From the NCBI RefSeq assembly GCF_002724055.1, contig NZ_BDQY01000025.1, forward strand, positions 1 to 48,963: a stretch of 48,963 nt of DNA. Reading direction: 5' to 3'. The DNA comes from Tepidibacter mesophilus (GTDB lineage Bacteria > Bacillota > Clostridia > Peptostreptococcales > Peptostreptococcaceae). The notes under the pieces were generated by a model. It was given only the letters and a program-made list of their open reading frames with translations. It had not been told where the DNA came from and ran no database searches. A program made the translations under genes and the position numbers. Positions 1 through 6,577 of this stretch are shown here, piece by piece (positions within the stretch are counted from its first letter, which is position 1; every line of letters starts with the position of its first letter).

Positions 1-298
1 GGAAATGATATTGAAAAGGGCTAGTTTTTCATAGAAAAACAAAACCCCTATATACCTTTAAATCGCTATTTTAAAATTTAAAATCTAAACTTAAATATGA
101 AGTTTACACACATTTAATTACATACTCCTATAATTTCATCTACTAAAAATTCTAATAATTTATCACTTTGCTGTTGTTGAAAAATTCTTCGTTTTGGTTA
201 AAGCAATAAACGTTTTATGGTAGTCATAATTCATATTATCCATTGTTATTAACTGTATTATAAAAATATAATTATTCAATAAATAGGAGGAGAGTGTA
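1..298. other. Mostly non-coding start of window
   Basis: Apart from the LysR-like remnant on the minus strand, I see no coding region here. A strong ribosome site (AGGAGGAGAG) at 286-295 belongs to the gene at 299. Confidence 0.6.
114..243 (-). pseudogene. Remnant of a LysR-type regulator gene
   Basis: Reading the minus strand from an ATG at 243 gives 26 residues (MDNMNYDYHKTFIALTKTKN followed by FSTTAK) and then a TGA at 163-165. This resembles the first helix and the start of the winged HTH of LysR-type regulators. Directly after it, in another frame, an open stretch encodes IFQQQQSDKLLEFLVDEIIG and ends at a TAA at 114-116, as if an internal deletion had joined N- and C-terminal ends. 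It faces away from the isochorismatase gene at 299, the usual LysR arrangement. The family call rests on a short stretch and is tentative. Confidence 0.4.
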
Positions 299-826
299 AT
301 GAATAAAAAAACGGCACTTTTAATAGTTGATGCACAATTTGCAATGTTCTGTGATGAAAATAATAAACTGCATGAAGAGGAAGGAGTACTAAATAATATT
401 TATACATTATTGAGAAAGGCAAGAAAAACAAAAACGCCTATAATATTTATACAACACACAGAAGATAGAGGAGAATATAAGAAGGGAACAAAAACGTGGG
501 AGATTCATCCCAAGATTGCTCCTATAGAAGGAGAATTAGTAATAGAGAAACACACATGGGATTCATTTCATCAAACGAGTCTTCATGAAACTTTACAGAA
601 AAAAGGCATAGATGAATTAGTTATAGTAGGAATGCAAACAGAATTTTGTTTAGATACAACTTGCCGAAGAGCTTTTAGTATGGGGTATAAAAATACTTTA
701 GTAAAGGATGCACATTCTACTTTTGATTCAGAAGATTTAAAAGCATATGAAATTATAAATCATCATAATAGAGTATTAGGTGGACGATTTGTACAATTAA
801 AATACTTAGATCATATTGACTTTTAA
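299..826 (+). CDS. Isochorismatase-family cysteine hydrolase
   Basis: This 175-residue protein belongs to the isochorismatase/nicotinamidase-like superfamily, cytoplasmic hydrolases that use an Asp-Lys-Cys triad. All three residues are visible: D11 in LLIVDAQ, K84 in VIEKHTWDSF and C117 in VGMQTEFCLDTTC. The full Rossmann-like fold length is present. The ATG follows AGGAGGAGAG at good spacing. A rho-independent hairpin at 852-885 ends the transcript, so the gene looks monocistronic. The substrate cannot be read from sequence; family members act on isochorismate, nicotinamide, N-carbamoyl compounds or are uncharacterised. A second, different member lies at 1699 with an HxlR regulator between them. 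Confidence 0.88.
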   Translation: MNKKTALLIVDAQFAMFCDENNKLHEEEGVLNNIYTLLRKARKTKTPIIFIQHTEDRGEYKKGTKTWEIHPKIAPIEGELVIEKHTWDSFHQTSLHETLQKKGIDELVIVGMQTEFCLDTTCRRAFSMGYKNTLVKDAHSTFDSEDLKAYEIINHHNRVLGGRFVQLKYLDHIDF

Positions 827-851
827 AGAAGAAAAAGAGAAAGTAAAATAG

Positions 852-885
852 AAAATCACATGTTTAAGTTATGATATGTGATTTT
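852..885 (+). terminator. Intrinsic terminator after first isochorismatase gene
   Basis: AAAATCACAT (852-861) pairs with ATGTGATTTT (876-885), followed by further T residues. It lies 26 bases after the stop codon at 826. Confidence 0.75.
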
Positions 886-1155
886 TTAGTGTGAATAAAG
901 TATTGTGATTTGTCAATTTAGTTTTTGTATATACATTTAAATATCTTATGATTGATAGAAATGTTTTAATAATCCTTGTAAAAGTTATATCAAAAAAGTA
1001 ACAGAAAATCTGTATATCAACATCTGTTGTTCTATAATTAATACTACAAATTTGATATTATTATATTAATGACAATCAATTTGATATGTTAGGACATTAA
1101 AAAGATAAAGATAAGATTTGTATTAAAAACCCTAATATGTATAGGAGTGTTAAAA
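886..1155. other. Intergenic region before HxlR gene
   Basis: AT-rich with no gene. It contains several short copies of TTTGATAT / ATATCAAA (around 990, 1051 and 1078), which could be operator half-sites for the HxlR regulator that follows; this is inference only. Confidence 0.3.
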
Positions 1156-1503
1156 TTGAAAATTAGAAGTGAATGCACGTGTCCTTTAGAAATTACTCAT
1201 GATATCCTTAAAGGCAAATGGAAGACTGTTATTCTTTGGCAACTAAAATATCATGGTAAGGCATCCTTATCTCAATTAGAGCGAGATATTAAAGGGATAA
1301 GCCAAAAAATGTTATTGGAACAATTAAAGGAGTTAAAAAAATTTGGATTAGTAGATAAAAAAACGTTCCAAGGATATCCTTTAAAAGTAGAATATTTTTT
1401 AACGAACAATAGAGGGCAAAAAATTATAAAGGCTTTAGAAATCATGCAGGAAGTTGGAAAAGAATATTTAAATGAATGTAATGAAAACATTGATACTAAT
1501 TAA
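1156..1503 (+). CDS. HxlR-family winged-helix transcriptional regulator
   Basis: This small cytoplasmic DNA-binding protein has the family hallmarks: a cysteine just before the first helix (SECTCPLEITHDILKGKWK), the winged helix with SQKMLLEQLKELKKFGLV as recognition region, and the wing ending KVEYFLTNNRG. A GTG at 1147 is in frame, but AGGAG (1143-1147) overlaps it; the TTG at 1156 lies eight bases after that site and is the better start, giving 115 residues. HxlR proteins often sense redox or electrophile stress through the N-terminal cysteine (family knowledge). Placed between two isochorismatase-family genes, it probably controls one or both. Confidence 0.88.
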   Translation: MKIRSECTCPLEITHDILKGKWKTVILWQLKYHGKASLSQLERDIKGISQKMLLEQLKELKKFGLVDKKTFQGYPLKVEYFLTNNRGQKIIKALEIMQEVGKEYLNECNENIDTN

Positions 1504-1698
1504 GTTAAGGTTTCGATGTTTTTTCTTTTAATATAAATAGTTTAGATTTAAGTTCAAGAATACTATTGCTACAAACATACATACGAAAAAGTGGGTAATT
1601 TACGGAGTATAATTATGATGTTAGTATAAAGTCAATGATACGAAAATTAGCAAATGAAATATTATGAGAAATTATATAATTTGAGGAGGATATGTTAA

Positions 1699-2214
1699 AT
1701 GAAAAAAGCACTTTTAGTTATTGATTTACAAAATGATTATTTCCCGGATGGAAAATTTCCTTTGTGGAATACTGAAAAAACTTTAGATAATATTGAAAAA
1801 GCTATATTTAAGGCAGAAAGCAACAATGTTCCTGTAATTATTATTCAGCATATTGCTGATATCAGTCAAGGTATTGCTCCATTCTTTAACGAAGGGACGG
1901 AGGGTGTTGATGTTCATCCTAGAATTTTAAAAGCTACGCCTAATGGAAATGTTGTTATAAAAAGCTATGCAGATAGCTTTTATAAAACAAATTTAGATGA
2001 GGTTTTATCAGAATTTGGAGTGGAGGAACTTCTTGTGTGTGGGATGATGACACAAAATTGTGTTACACATACAGCTATATCAAAATCAGCGGAAAAATAT
2101 AGCGTGAAGATATTACCAGATTGCTGTACTACTGTTAATGAGCATATTCATCTTATTGCTCTTCGTGCTGTATCTACACGTATTGAATTTGTGAATTCTG
2201 AGGAAGTCTTATAA
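1699..2214 (+). CDS. Isochorismatase-family cysteine hydrolase
   Basis: This 171-residue enzyme has the triad D9 (LLVIDLQND), K88 (NVVIKSYADSF) and C121 (VCGMMTQNCVTHTA). The MMTQNCVTHTA segment with its cis-peptide site before the nucleophile is typical of the nicotinamidase/isochorismatase group. It differs clearly from the protein at 299, so the two are not a recent duplication. AGGAGG at 1683-1688 precedes the ATG. The gene follows the HxlR regulator by about 200 bases and probably has its own promoter. The substrate is unknown. Confidence 0.88.
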   Translation: MKKALLVIDLQNDYFPDGKFPLWNTEKTLDNIEKAIFKAESNNVPVIIIQHIADISQGIAPFFNEGTEGVDVHPRILKATPNGNVVIKSYADSFYKTNLDEVLSEFGVEELLVCGMMTQNCVTHTAISKSAEKYSVKILPDCCTTVNEHIHLIALRAVSTRIEFVNSEEVL

Positions 2215-2309
2215 GGTAATTATAATTGATTGAATGAAAACAAATATGATGGATTTCGTTTGTGGTAGAATATAGAAAATTGATTTGAGCATAGATTTAT
2301 TAGAAAAAA

Positions 2310-2421
2310 ATGGACAAGTTATGCTTGTACTATTAATGGGGGACACCTCAAGAAGAATGCGTTTTATATTATAAGTATCTGCGTATTAAATAGAAGAGGA
2401 TGATAAATCATTCTCTTTTTT
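2310..2421 (+). ncRNA. Repeated structured element, copy A, with terminator hairpin
   Basis: This unit recurs at 4715 and 6224. Conserved blocks are GACAAGTTATGCTTGTAC, TTAATGGGG-ACAC, AAGAATGCGTTTTA and CTGCGTATTA. Three local helices can be drawn: ACAAG with CTTGT, GGGG with CCTC, and AATGCG with CGTATT (one G-U pair), followed by a hairpin AGAGGATGAT/ATCATTCTCT and a T-run at 2415-2421. Substitutions between copies largely keep pairing. It looks like a small transcript ending in a rho-independent terminator, or a leader that terminates before the gene at 2693. I do not recognise a known RNA class. Confidence 0.55.
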
Positions 2422-2533
2422 ATTTGGGATTATTTATAAAAATATGCAAAGGTAGATTTGATTATTGAATATAGAAAATAACAACTTATATTAGCACTAA
2501 CTTTGTGGAAAATATTGTATAATAAAAAGGTTG

Positions 2534-2675
2534 CTAGATTTCTATTAAAAAGATTGAAATATAAACTCAAGAAGAATGCAATTATGATTATAAATAGTTT
2601 TGTATATTAGGATGAAAAATAGATTACATAGATAAACAAAATAATATATATATTTAAACTGTAATAGAAATCTAG
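2534..2675 (+). promoter_or_regulatory. Long-range inverted repeat enclosing leader of MBL gene
   Basis: CTAGATTTCTATTA at 2534-2547 is the exact reverse complement of TAATAGAAATCTAG at 2662-2675, a 14-bp stem around 114 bases. The 3' arm touches the ribosome site GAAAGGAGGAGG (2675-2686). The loop holds a partial copy of the nearby repeat (CTCAAGAAGAATGC at 2566-2579, identical to 2347-2360). A TATAAT at 2518-2523 upstream may be the promoter. This could be a regulatory leader, but a terminal-repeat relic is also possible. Confidence 0.4.
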
Positions 2676-2692
2676 AAAGGAGGAGGAATAAT

Positions 2693-3421
2693 ATGAAAAT
2701 TATAAGAGTCGGTGAAAGAGGAATTCTTTTTACTTTTTTTGAACTTAAAAGTTCAGACTATGATTGTGTGACTAATGTATATGCTATTAATGGAGATAGA
2801 CACTTTTTTATATGTGATACTTATCTGGGAACATACTATATAAAGAAAATTAAAAAATACCTTGAAGACAATTTTGGAAAAAAAGAATATATAATATTTA
2901 ATTCTCACAGTCATTGGGATCATATATGGGGAAATAGTGCATTTAAAGATTTTAAAATAATATCTCATGAATTGTGTAGAGAGCATATAGCCAAATATGG
3001 AGAAGAAGACTTAATTAATCACGCACAACAATTTGCAAAAAATAAGATAGAAATTGTTTTACCCAATACTACATTTACAGAGAAAATTGCATTCAAAGAA
3101 GAAGGAATTGAATTCTTTTATACACCTGGACATTCAGAAGATTCAGCATCTTGCTATGATCATAAAGATAATGTATTGTTTGTAGGAGATAATGTTGATG
3201 ATCCTATACCGTGTTTTATGTGCTGGAGTGAATTAGATAAATATAAAGAGACTTTAGAATTGTATTTGAAAATAAACGCAGATATTATCGTACAGAGCCA
3301 TGGCGATATTACAAATAATGATTTAATAAAAAATAATATAAATTATATAACAAAATTAATAACAAAAGAAAAAATAAAATTGGAAAATAAAGATATTTTA
3401 AGAAAACATTTGGAAATATAG
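2693..3421 (+). CDS. Metallo-beta-lactamase-fold hydrolase
   Basis: This 242-residue protein has the complete metal-binding set of the MBL superfamily: HSHWDH (H72, H74, D76, H77), H147 in TPGHSEDS, D166 in LFVGDNVDD and H203 in VQSHGD, so two metal ions should be bound. There is no signal peptide, so it should be cytoplasmic and is unlikely to be a secreted beta-lactamase; glyoxalase II-like or other thioester/phosphoester hydrolysis is more plausible. The ATG follows GAAAGGAGGAGG. It lies 52 bases before the GNAT gene at 3474 and probably shares its transcript. It follows one of the repeated structured elements. Confidence 0.88.
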   Translation: MKIIRVGERGILFTFFELKSSDYDCVTNVYAINGDRHFFICDTYLGTYYIKKIKKYLEDNFGKKEYIIFNSHSHWDHIWGNSAFKDFKIISHELCREHIAKYGEEDLINHAQQFAKNKIEIVLPNTTFTEKIAFKEEGIEFFYTPGHSEDSASCYDHKDNVLFVGDNVDDPIPCFMCWSELDKYKETLELYLKINADIIVQSHGDITNNDLIKNNINYITKLITKEKIKLENKDILRKHLEI

Positions 3422-3473
3422 AATGTTTAAAACTAAATTTTTAATAATAAAAAATACAGGAGGGATAATTCTA

Positions 3474-3944
3474 ATGGATATAGTTTACTTATGTGACTAT
3501 CCTCAATATACAGAAATAGTAGCAAAATGGATATTTGAGGCGTTTGTAAAAAGTATAAGACCTGAAGTAACATTTGATATGGTACTTAATAGGATTAAAG
3601 AGAGAAACAAATATGATATTCCTGTAACGCTTATAGTTTTAGAGGGGAATTTGTGTTTAGGAACCGTTTCTTTATTTGATAATGATTTAAAAAATAGACC
3701 TGATTTAGAGCCATGGTTAGCTTCTCTTATTGTTAATAAAGAATTTAGAAATAGAGGAATTGGAAAAATTCTTGTTGATGAAATAATAAAAATAGCAAAA
3801 AATAGAGGCTATAAACAATTATATTTAAGAACTGAAAAAGCTGTTGATTATTATAAGAAATTAGGATGGGATTATATAGAAGAAACATTTGATGATAATA
3901 TTGGACAAAACACTCATGTTTTTATGAAAAATATAATAGATTAA
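3474..3944 (+). CDS. GNAT-family N-acetyltransferase
   Basis: This 156-residue protein carries the GNAT acetyl-CoA loop in the form NKEFRNRGIGKILVDEI (R/Q-x-x-G-x-G/A motif A) and a C-terminal YYKKLGWDYIEET segment typical of the family. An upstream in-frame ATG at 3423 exists, but AGGAGGG at 3458-3464 points to the ATG at 3474, which also removes a tail that looks nothing like a GNAT. It would transfer an acetyl group from acetyl-CoA to an unknown amine; some relatives acetylate antibiotics or toxins. It follows the MBL gene closely and precedes a conserved unknown gene, all on the same strand. Confidence 0.85.
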   Translation: MDIVYLCDYPQYTEIVAKWIFEAFVKSIRPEVTFDMVLNRIKERNKYDIPVTLIVLEGNLCLGTVSLFDNDLKNRPDLEPWLASLIVNKEFRNRGIGKILVDEIIKIAKNRGYKQLYLRTEKAVDYYKKLGWDYIEETFDDNIGQNTHVFMKNIID

Positions 3945-3990
3945 ATTCATTAGAAAGTAAATAAAAAATATATAAATAGGAGAGAAAAAA

Positions 3991-4590
3991 ATGGGATTGT
4001 TTGGACCAAGTAAAGATGAAATATGGGAAGAATTTAGTAATGAGATTAAAGCAAAGTTTATAATCGGAGGCTTTCTGAAGAATTCAAAAGTTGAATTTAA
4101 TATTAATAATTGGAATATAACATTAGATACATATGCTGTATCAAACGGAAAAACAAGTACCACATATACTAGAATACGAGCACCATTTGTTAATGAAAAT
4201 AATTTCAAATTTAAGATTTATAGAGCTGGAATATTTAGTGAAATAGGTAAATGCTTTGGTATTCAAGATATTAACATAGGATATAAAGACTTTGATGAAG
4301 AGTTTATAATAAAAGGAAATGAAGAGAATAAAATAATTGAATTGTTTTCAAATGATAGAATTAGAAGTTTAATTAAGAGTCAACCTAAAATACTATTAGA
4401 AATAAAAGATGATGAAGGTGTTTTTGGAACCTATTTTCCTCAAAATGTAGATGAACTATATTTTAGCGTACCAGGAGTTATAAAAGACATTAATATGCTT
4501 AAAGGATTATTCGATTTGTTTGAAGTTGTATTAAATGAGTTAAATGATATAGGAGTAACTGATAAATGTAAATCAAATATTGAATTATAA
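3991..4590 (+). CDS. Conserved hypothetical protein (MGLFG...)
   Basis: This 199-residue soluble protein begins MGLFGPSKDEIWEEF and contains the segment NWNITLDTYAVSNGKTSTTYTRIRAP, followed by FKIYRAGIFSEIGKCFGIQD. I recognise this as a type of conserved hypothetical protein of Firmicutes and possibly distantly related to DUF3137-type proteins, but no function can be assigned. It has no signal peptide or membrane segment. AGGAGAG precedes the ATG. It ends the group begun by the MBL gene, and the second copy of the structured repeat follows at 4715. Confidence 0.75.
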   Translation: MGLFGPSKDEIWEEFSNEIKAKFIIGGFLKNSKVEFNINNWNITLDTYAVSNGKTSTTYTRIRAPFVNENNFKFKIYRAGIFSEIGKCFGIQDINIGYKDFDEEFIIKGNEENKIIELFSNDRIRSLIKSQPKILLEIKDDEGVFGTYFPQNVDELYFSVPGVIKDINMLKGLFDLFEVVLNELNDIGVTDKCKSNIEL

Positions 4591-4714
4591 TGATAGTTCG
4601 TATAACCTTGGTTTTTAGTTGTAAGTATTGAAAATCTATCAAACATATTAGGGCTTTTGTCTTAAACAGTTCATAAAATAAATTAAAGAAATTATAGTTA
4701 TTGCATATAAAAGA

Positions 4715-4831
4715 ATGGACAAACTATGCTTGTACTATTAATGGGGCACACTTCAATAAGAATACGTTTTACATTAAAAAAATAATTACCTGCGTATTAG
4801 TATGAAAGAGGATGTTAAAACATTCTCTTTT
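4715..4831 (+). ncRNA. Repeated structured element, copy B, with terminator hairpin
   Basis: This copy matches copy A over its full length, for example ATGCTTGTACTATTAATGGGG and CCTGCGTATTAG. AATACG (copy A: AATGCG) pairs perfectly with CGTATT. The GGGG helix is kept with weaker G-U pairs (GGGG/CTTC). The 3' hairpin AAAGAGGATGTT (4805-4816) / AACATTCTCTTT (4819-4830) differs in bases from copy A but stays paired, which is covariation. The T-run after it is short. It lies between the unknown gene at 3991 and the exported-protein gene at 4974. Confidence 0.55.
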
Positions 4832-4973
4832 CACATATAAAATTACATACAAAAATATAAAGGTTAAATACTAACGATATGGATAAAATTATTACAGCTA
4901 TAGATGATAAGGTAAAATTAAAACAAATAGTAATATATAGTGTATTAGTTAGGATATTAAAGGGAGTGATGAA

Positions 4974-5582
4974 ATGAAAAAAAAGCCAATAATTTTTATC
5001 CTATTTATATTAATTATTTTTACATATGGATATGAGAAAAATAAAGAAAATGTAACTTCAATTGAGCAACTTACATATACAGATAGAGAAAATCTTTTAC
5101 TAAAATCAGAAGGAGTAGACCATAGTTATATTTTTAAGATTAATAATTTAGAACCTAGTTCAACGTATCAATTTGAATGTTGGTCAGAGTATTATAAAAA
5201 TGGACAACTTGATAATAAACTGGAAATTTTAGAACCACCTCAAACTTTTGTAATAGGCCAGAAAAGCTCCGATGGATATATTTTGTTAAATATAGAGAAA
5301 TATTCAAATGCATTAAACTGTATTTTAAGTGGAGATAATCATAACAATTTTATCAGAATAAGCGGATATAAAAATGAAAGTTTTAAGTTTAAAGGAGTAA
5401 TAACTGCGTTAAAAGAAATGAAAATTTCACAAAATAATGAGATATTGCTTTTAGCATCTGCACATGGTAAAAATGCTTCACTCGGTATTCCAATTAATCA
5501 GGAAAAGAAATTAATTCAAGATGACATAAAAAAGAATGATGAAGTATATTTAATAAAATGCAAGTTAACAAAAATTCACTAG
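4974..5582 (+). CDS. Exported protein of unknown function, lipoprotein-like
   Basis: This 202-residue protein starts with a lysine-rich head and a hydrophobic stretch (residues 5-18, IIFILFILIIFTYGY) typical of signal peptides. Where a lipobox cysteine would be expected the sequence reads FTYGYEKNKEN, so the anchor Cys appears to be Tyr; it may be secreted, membrane-anchored, or a mutated lipoprotein. The rest is soluble, with an early segment (LEPSSTYQFECWSEYY) and no family I recognise. GGGAGTG precedes the ATG. A terminator hairpin at 5673-5701 follows. It sits between two copies of the structured repeat. Confidence 0.7.
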   Translation: MKKKPIIFILFILIIFTYGYEKNKENVTSIEQLTYTDRENLLLKSEGVDHSYIFKINNLEPSSTYQFECWSEYYKNGQLDNKLEILEPPQTFVIGQKSSDGYILLNIEKYSNALNCILSGDNHNNFIRISGYKNESFKFKGVITALKEMKISQNNEILLLASAHGKNASLGIPINQEKKLIQDDIKKNDEVYLIKCKLTKIH

Positions 5583-5672
5583 GCAAAGTAGCATATAATA
5601 AAGCATTATAATCTACGCAGAAGAGAACACTATTTATATAACCAACTTGTTATACAATAGTAGAGAAGTATG

Positions 5673-5701
5673 AAAAGTCGTTATAATTAGCGGCTTTTTT
5701 T
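5673..5701 (+). terminator. Intrinsic terminator
   Basis: AAAAGTCG (5673-5680) pairs with CGGCTTTT (5691-5698), with one G-U pair, followed by a T-run to 5701. It ends the transcript of the gene at 4974 and lies just outside the IS remnant that starts at 5706. Confidence 0.75.
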
Positions 5702-5705
5702 CGAC

Positions 5706-6097
5706 TGTGTATTATTAAAGGGTTTATTCTAAATAGAATTTGCATTTAAAAATAATAAAACTGATAACTATGTAAAATTTTACCATAAAGTTACCAGTTT
5801 TTATACGTATCTCGGCGTCCCTCCATAAAGGGGAGCATTTTTTATGTCTAAAAGGTCAAGGTATTCAGCTAATGAAAAATATAATATTATTCAAGAATAT
5901 AATAGTGGAGCTTTATCTACGTCGGATATATCTCATAGATACGGAGTTGTGGATGGGACTTTGAGACATTGGATATATTTATATAAAAAATATGGTGTTC
6001 TTGGATTAAAAGAATCTAAGACTTGGAAAAACTATTCAAAAGAACTTAAAACAAATGCTGTTTTAGAATATAGACTGAACCCAATTAAGTAGACACA
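5706..6097 (+). mobile_element. Deleted IS3-type insertion sequence remnant
   Basis: The left end TGTGTATTATTAAAGGGTTTA (5706-5726) resembles the reverse complement of the right end TGAACCCAATTAAGTAGACA (starting at 6075, element ending at 6097): TGTGT, TTAA and GGGTT agree in order. The right end looks like the terminal repeat of IS3-family elements. Between them only the first part of OrfA remains (5844-6092), so about 390 bases of an element normally over 1 kb are left. I cannot find a clear target duplication at the ends. Confidence 0.5.
5844..6092 (+). pseudogene. Truncated IS3-family transposase OrfA (HTH part)
   Basis: The reading frame encodes SRYSANEKYNIIQEYNSGAL and SDISHRYGVVDGTLRHWIYL, the helix-turn-helix of IS3-family OrfA proteins that binds element ends. 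It then runs into KELKTNAVLEYRLNPIK and stops inside the right terminal repeat, so the second HTH, leucine zipper and the whole OrfB integrase are missing. GGGGAG before the ATG could still drive synthesis of an 82-residue DNA-binding fragment, which might bind or repress related elements; that is speculation. Confidence 0.7.
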
Positions 6098-6223
6098 ATA
6101 AATAGTCCATTGAGAGGTTTTATTTTCTAAAATTCTAAAGGAGATAAATATACAATAGAAGAGTGTATTATGTTTCTGCTATAAAGTAGCTCAGTATATT
6201 CAATTGAAAGAATATGTAAAAAA

Positions 6224-6339
6224 ATAGACAAGTTATGCTTGTACCAAAAATGGGGCACACCCCAACAAGAATGCATTTTACATTTAGAAAATAACTATCT
6301 GCTTATTGAGGAAGGAGACTTAAAGGCACCTTCTTTTTT
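6224..6339 (+). ncRNA. Repeated structured element, copy C, with terminator hairpin
   Basis: Third full copy: ATAGACAAGTTATGCTTGTAC at the 5' end, then TGGGG (6251-6255) pairing perfectly with CCCCA (6260-6264) around CACA, where copies A and B have weaker pairs. AAGAATGCATTTTACATTT follows, then CTGCTTATT. The 3' hairpin GAAGG...CCTTC plus TTTTTT (6309-6339) has a different sequence from A and B but the same place and shape. Downstream, TGGAAAATGTTATATAATAAA (6405-6425) matches a similar promoter-like stretch after copy A (2506-2526). Confidence 0.55.
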
Positions 6340-6577
6340 GTATTTTATAAATAAAAGAAATTAAACTTTAATTTAAATGCATCTTTAGATAGTACTACAA
6401 TATATGGAAAATGTTATATAATAAATGATAAGCCCGTTATGAAATATAATGTGTAAGTTATAGAGTATGACATAATTAAAATAAATTATAGATTTAAAGT
6501 TATTATAAAGAATAATTTTTGATGGGTTAAAGCTTTATAATAACTATATTTTCATGTATACGTGGAGGTTGAAAAAT

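Noticed and set aside
1147-1155. GTG start at 1147 for the HxlR gene
   Set aside because: It overlaps the ribosome site AGGAG; TTG at 1156 has proper spacing.
2310-6339. Repeated elements as integron attC sites or T-box leaders
   Set aside because: They lack attC end motifs and any integrase-attI platform, and have no T-box sequence; they end in a terminator-like hairpin instead.
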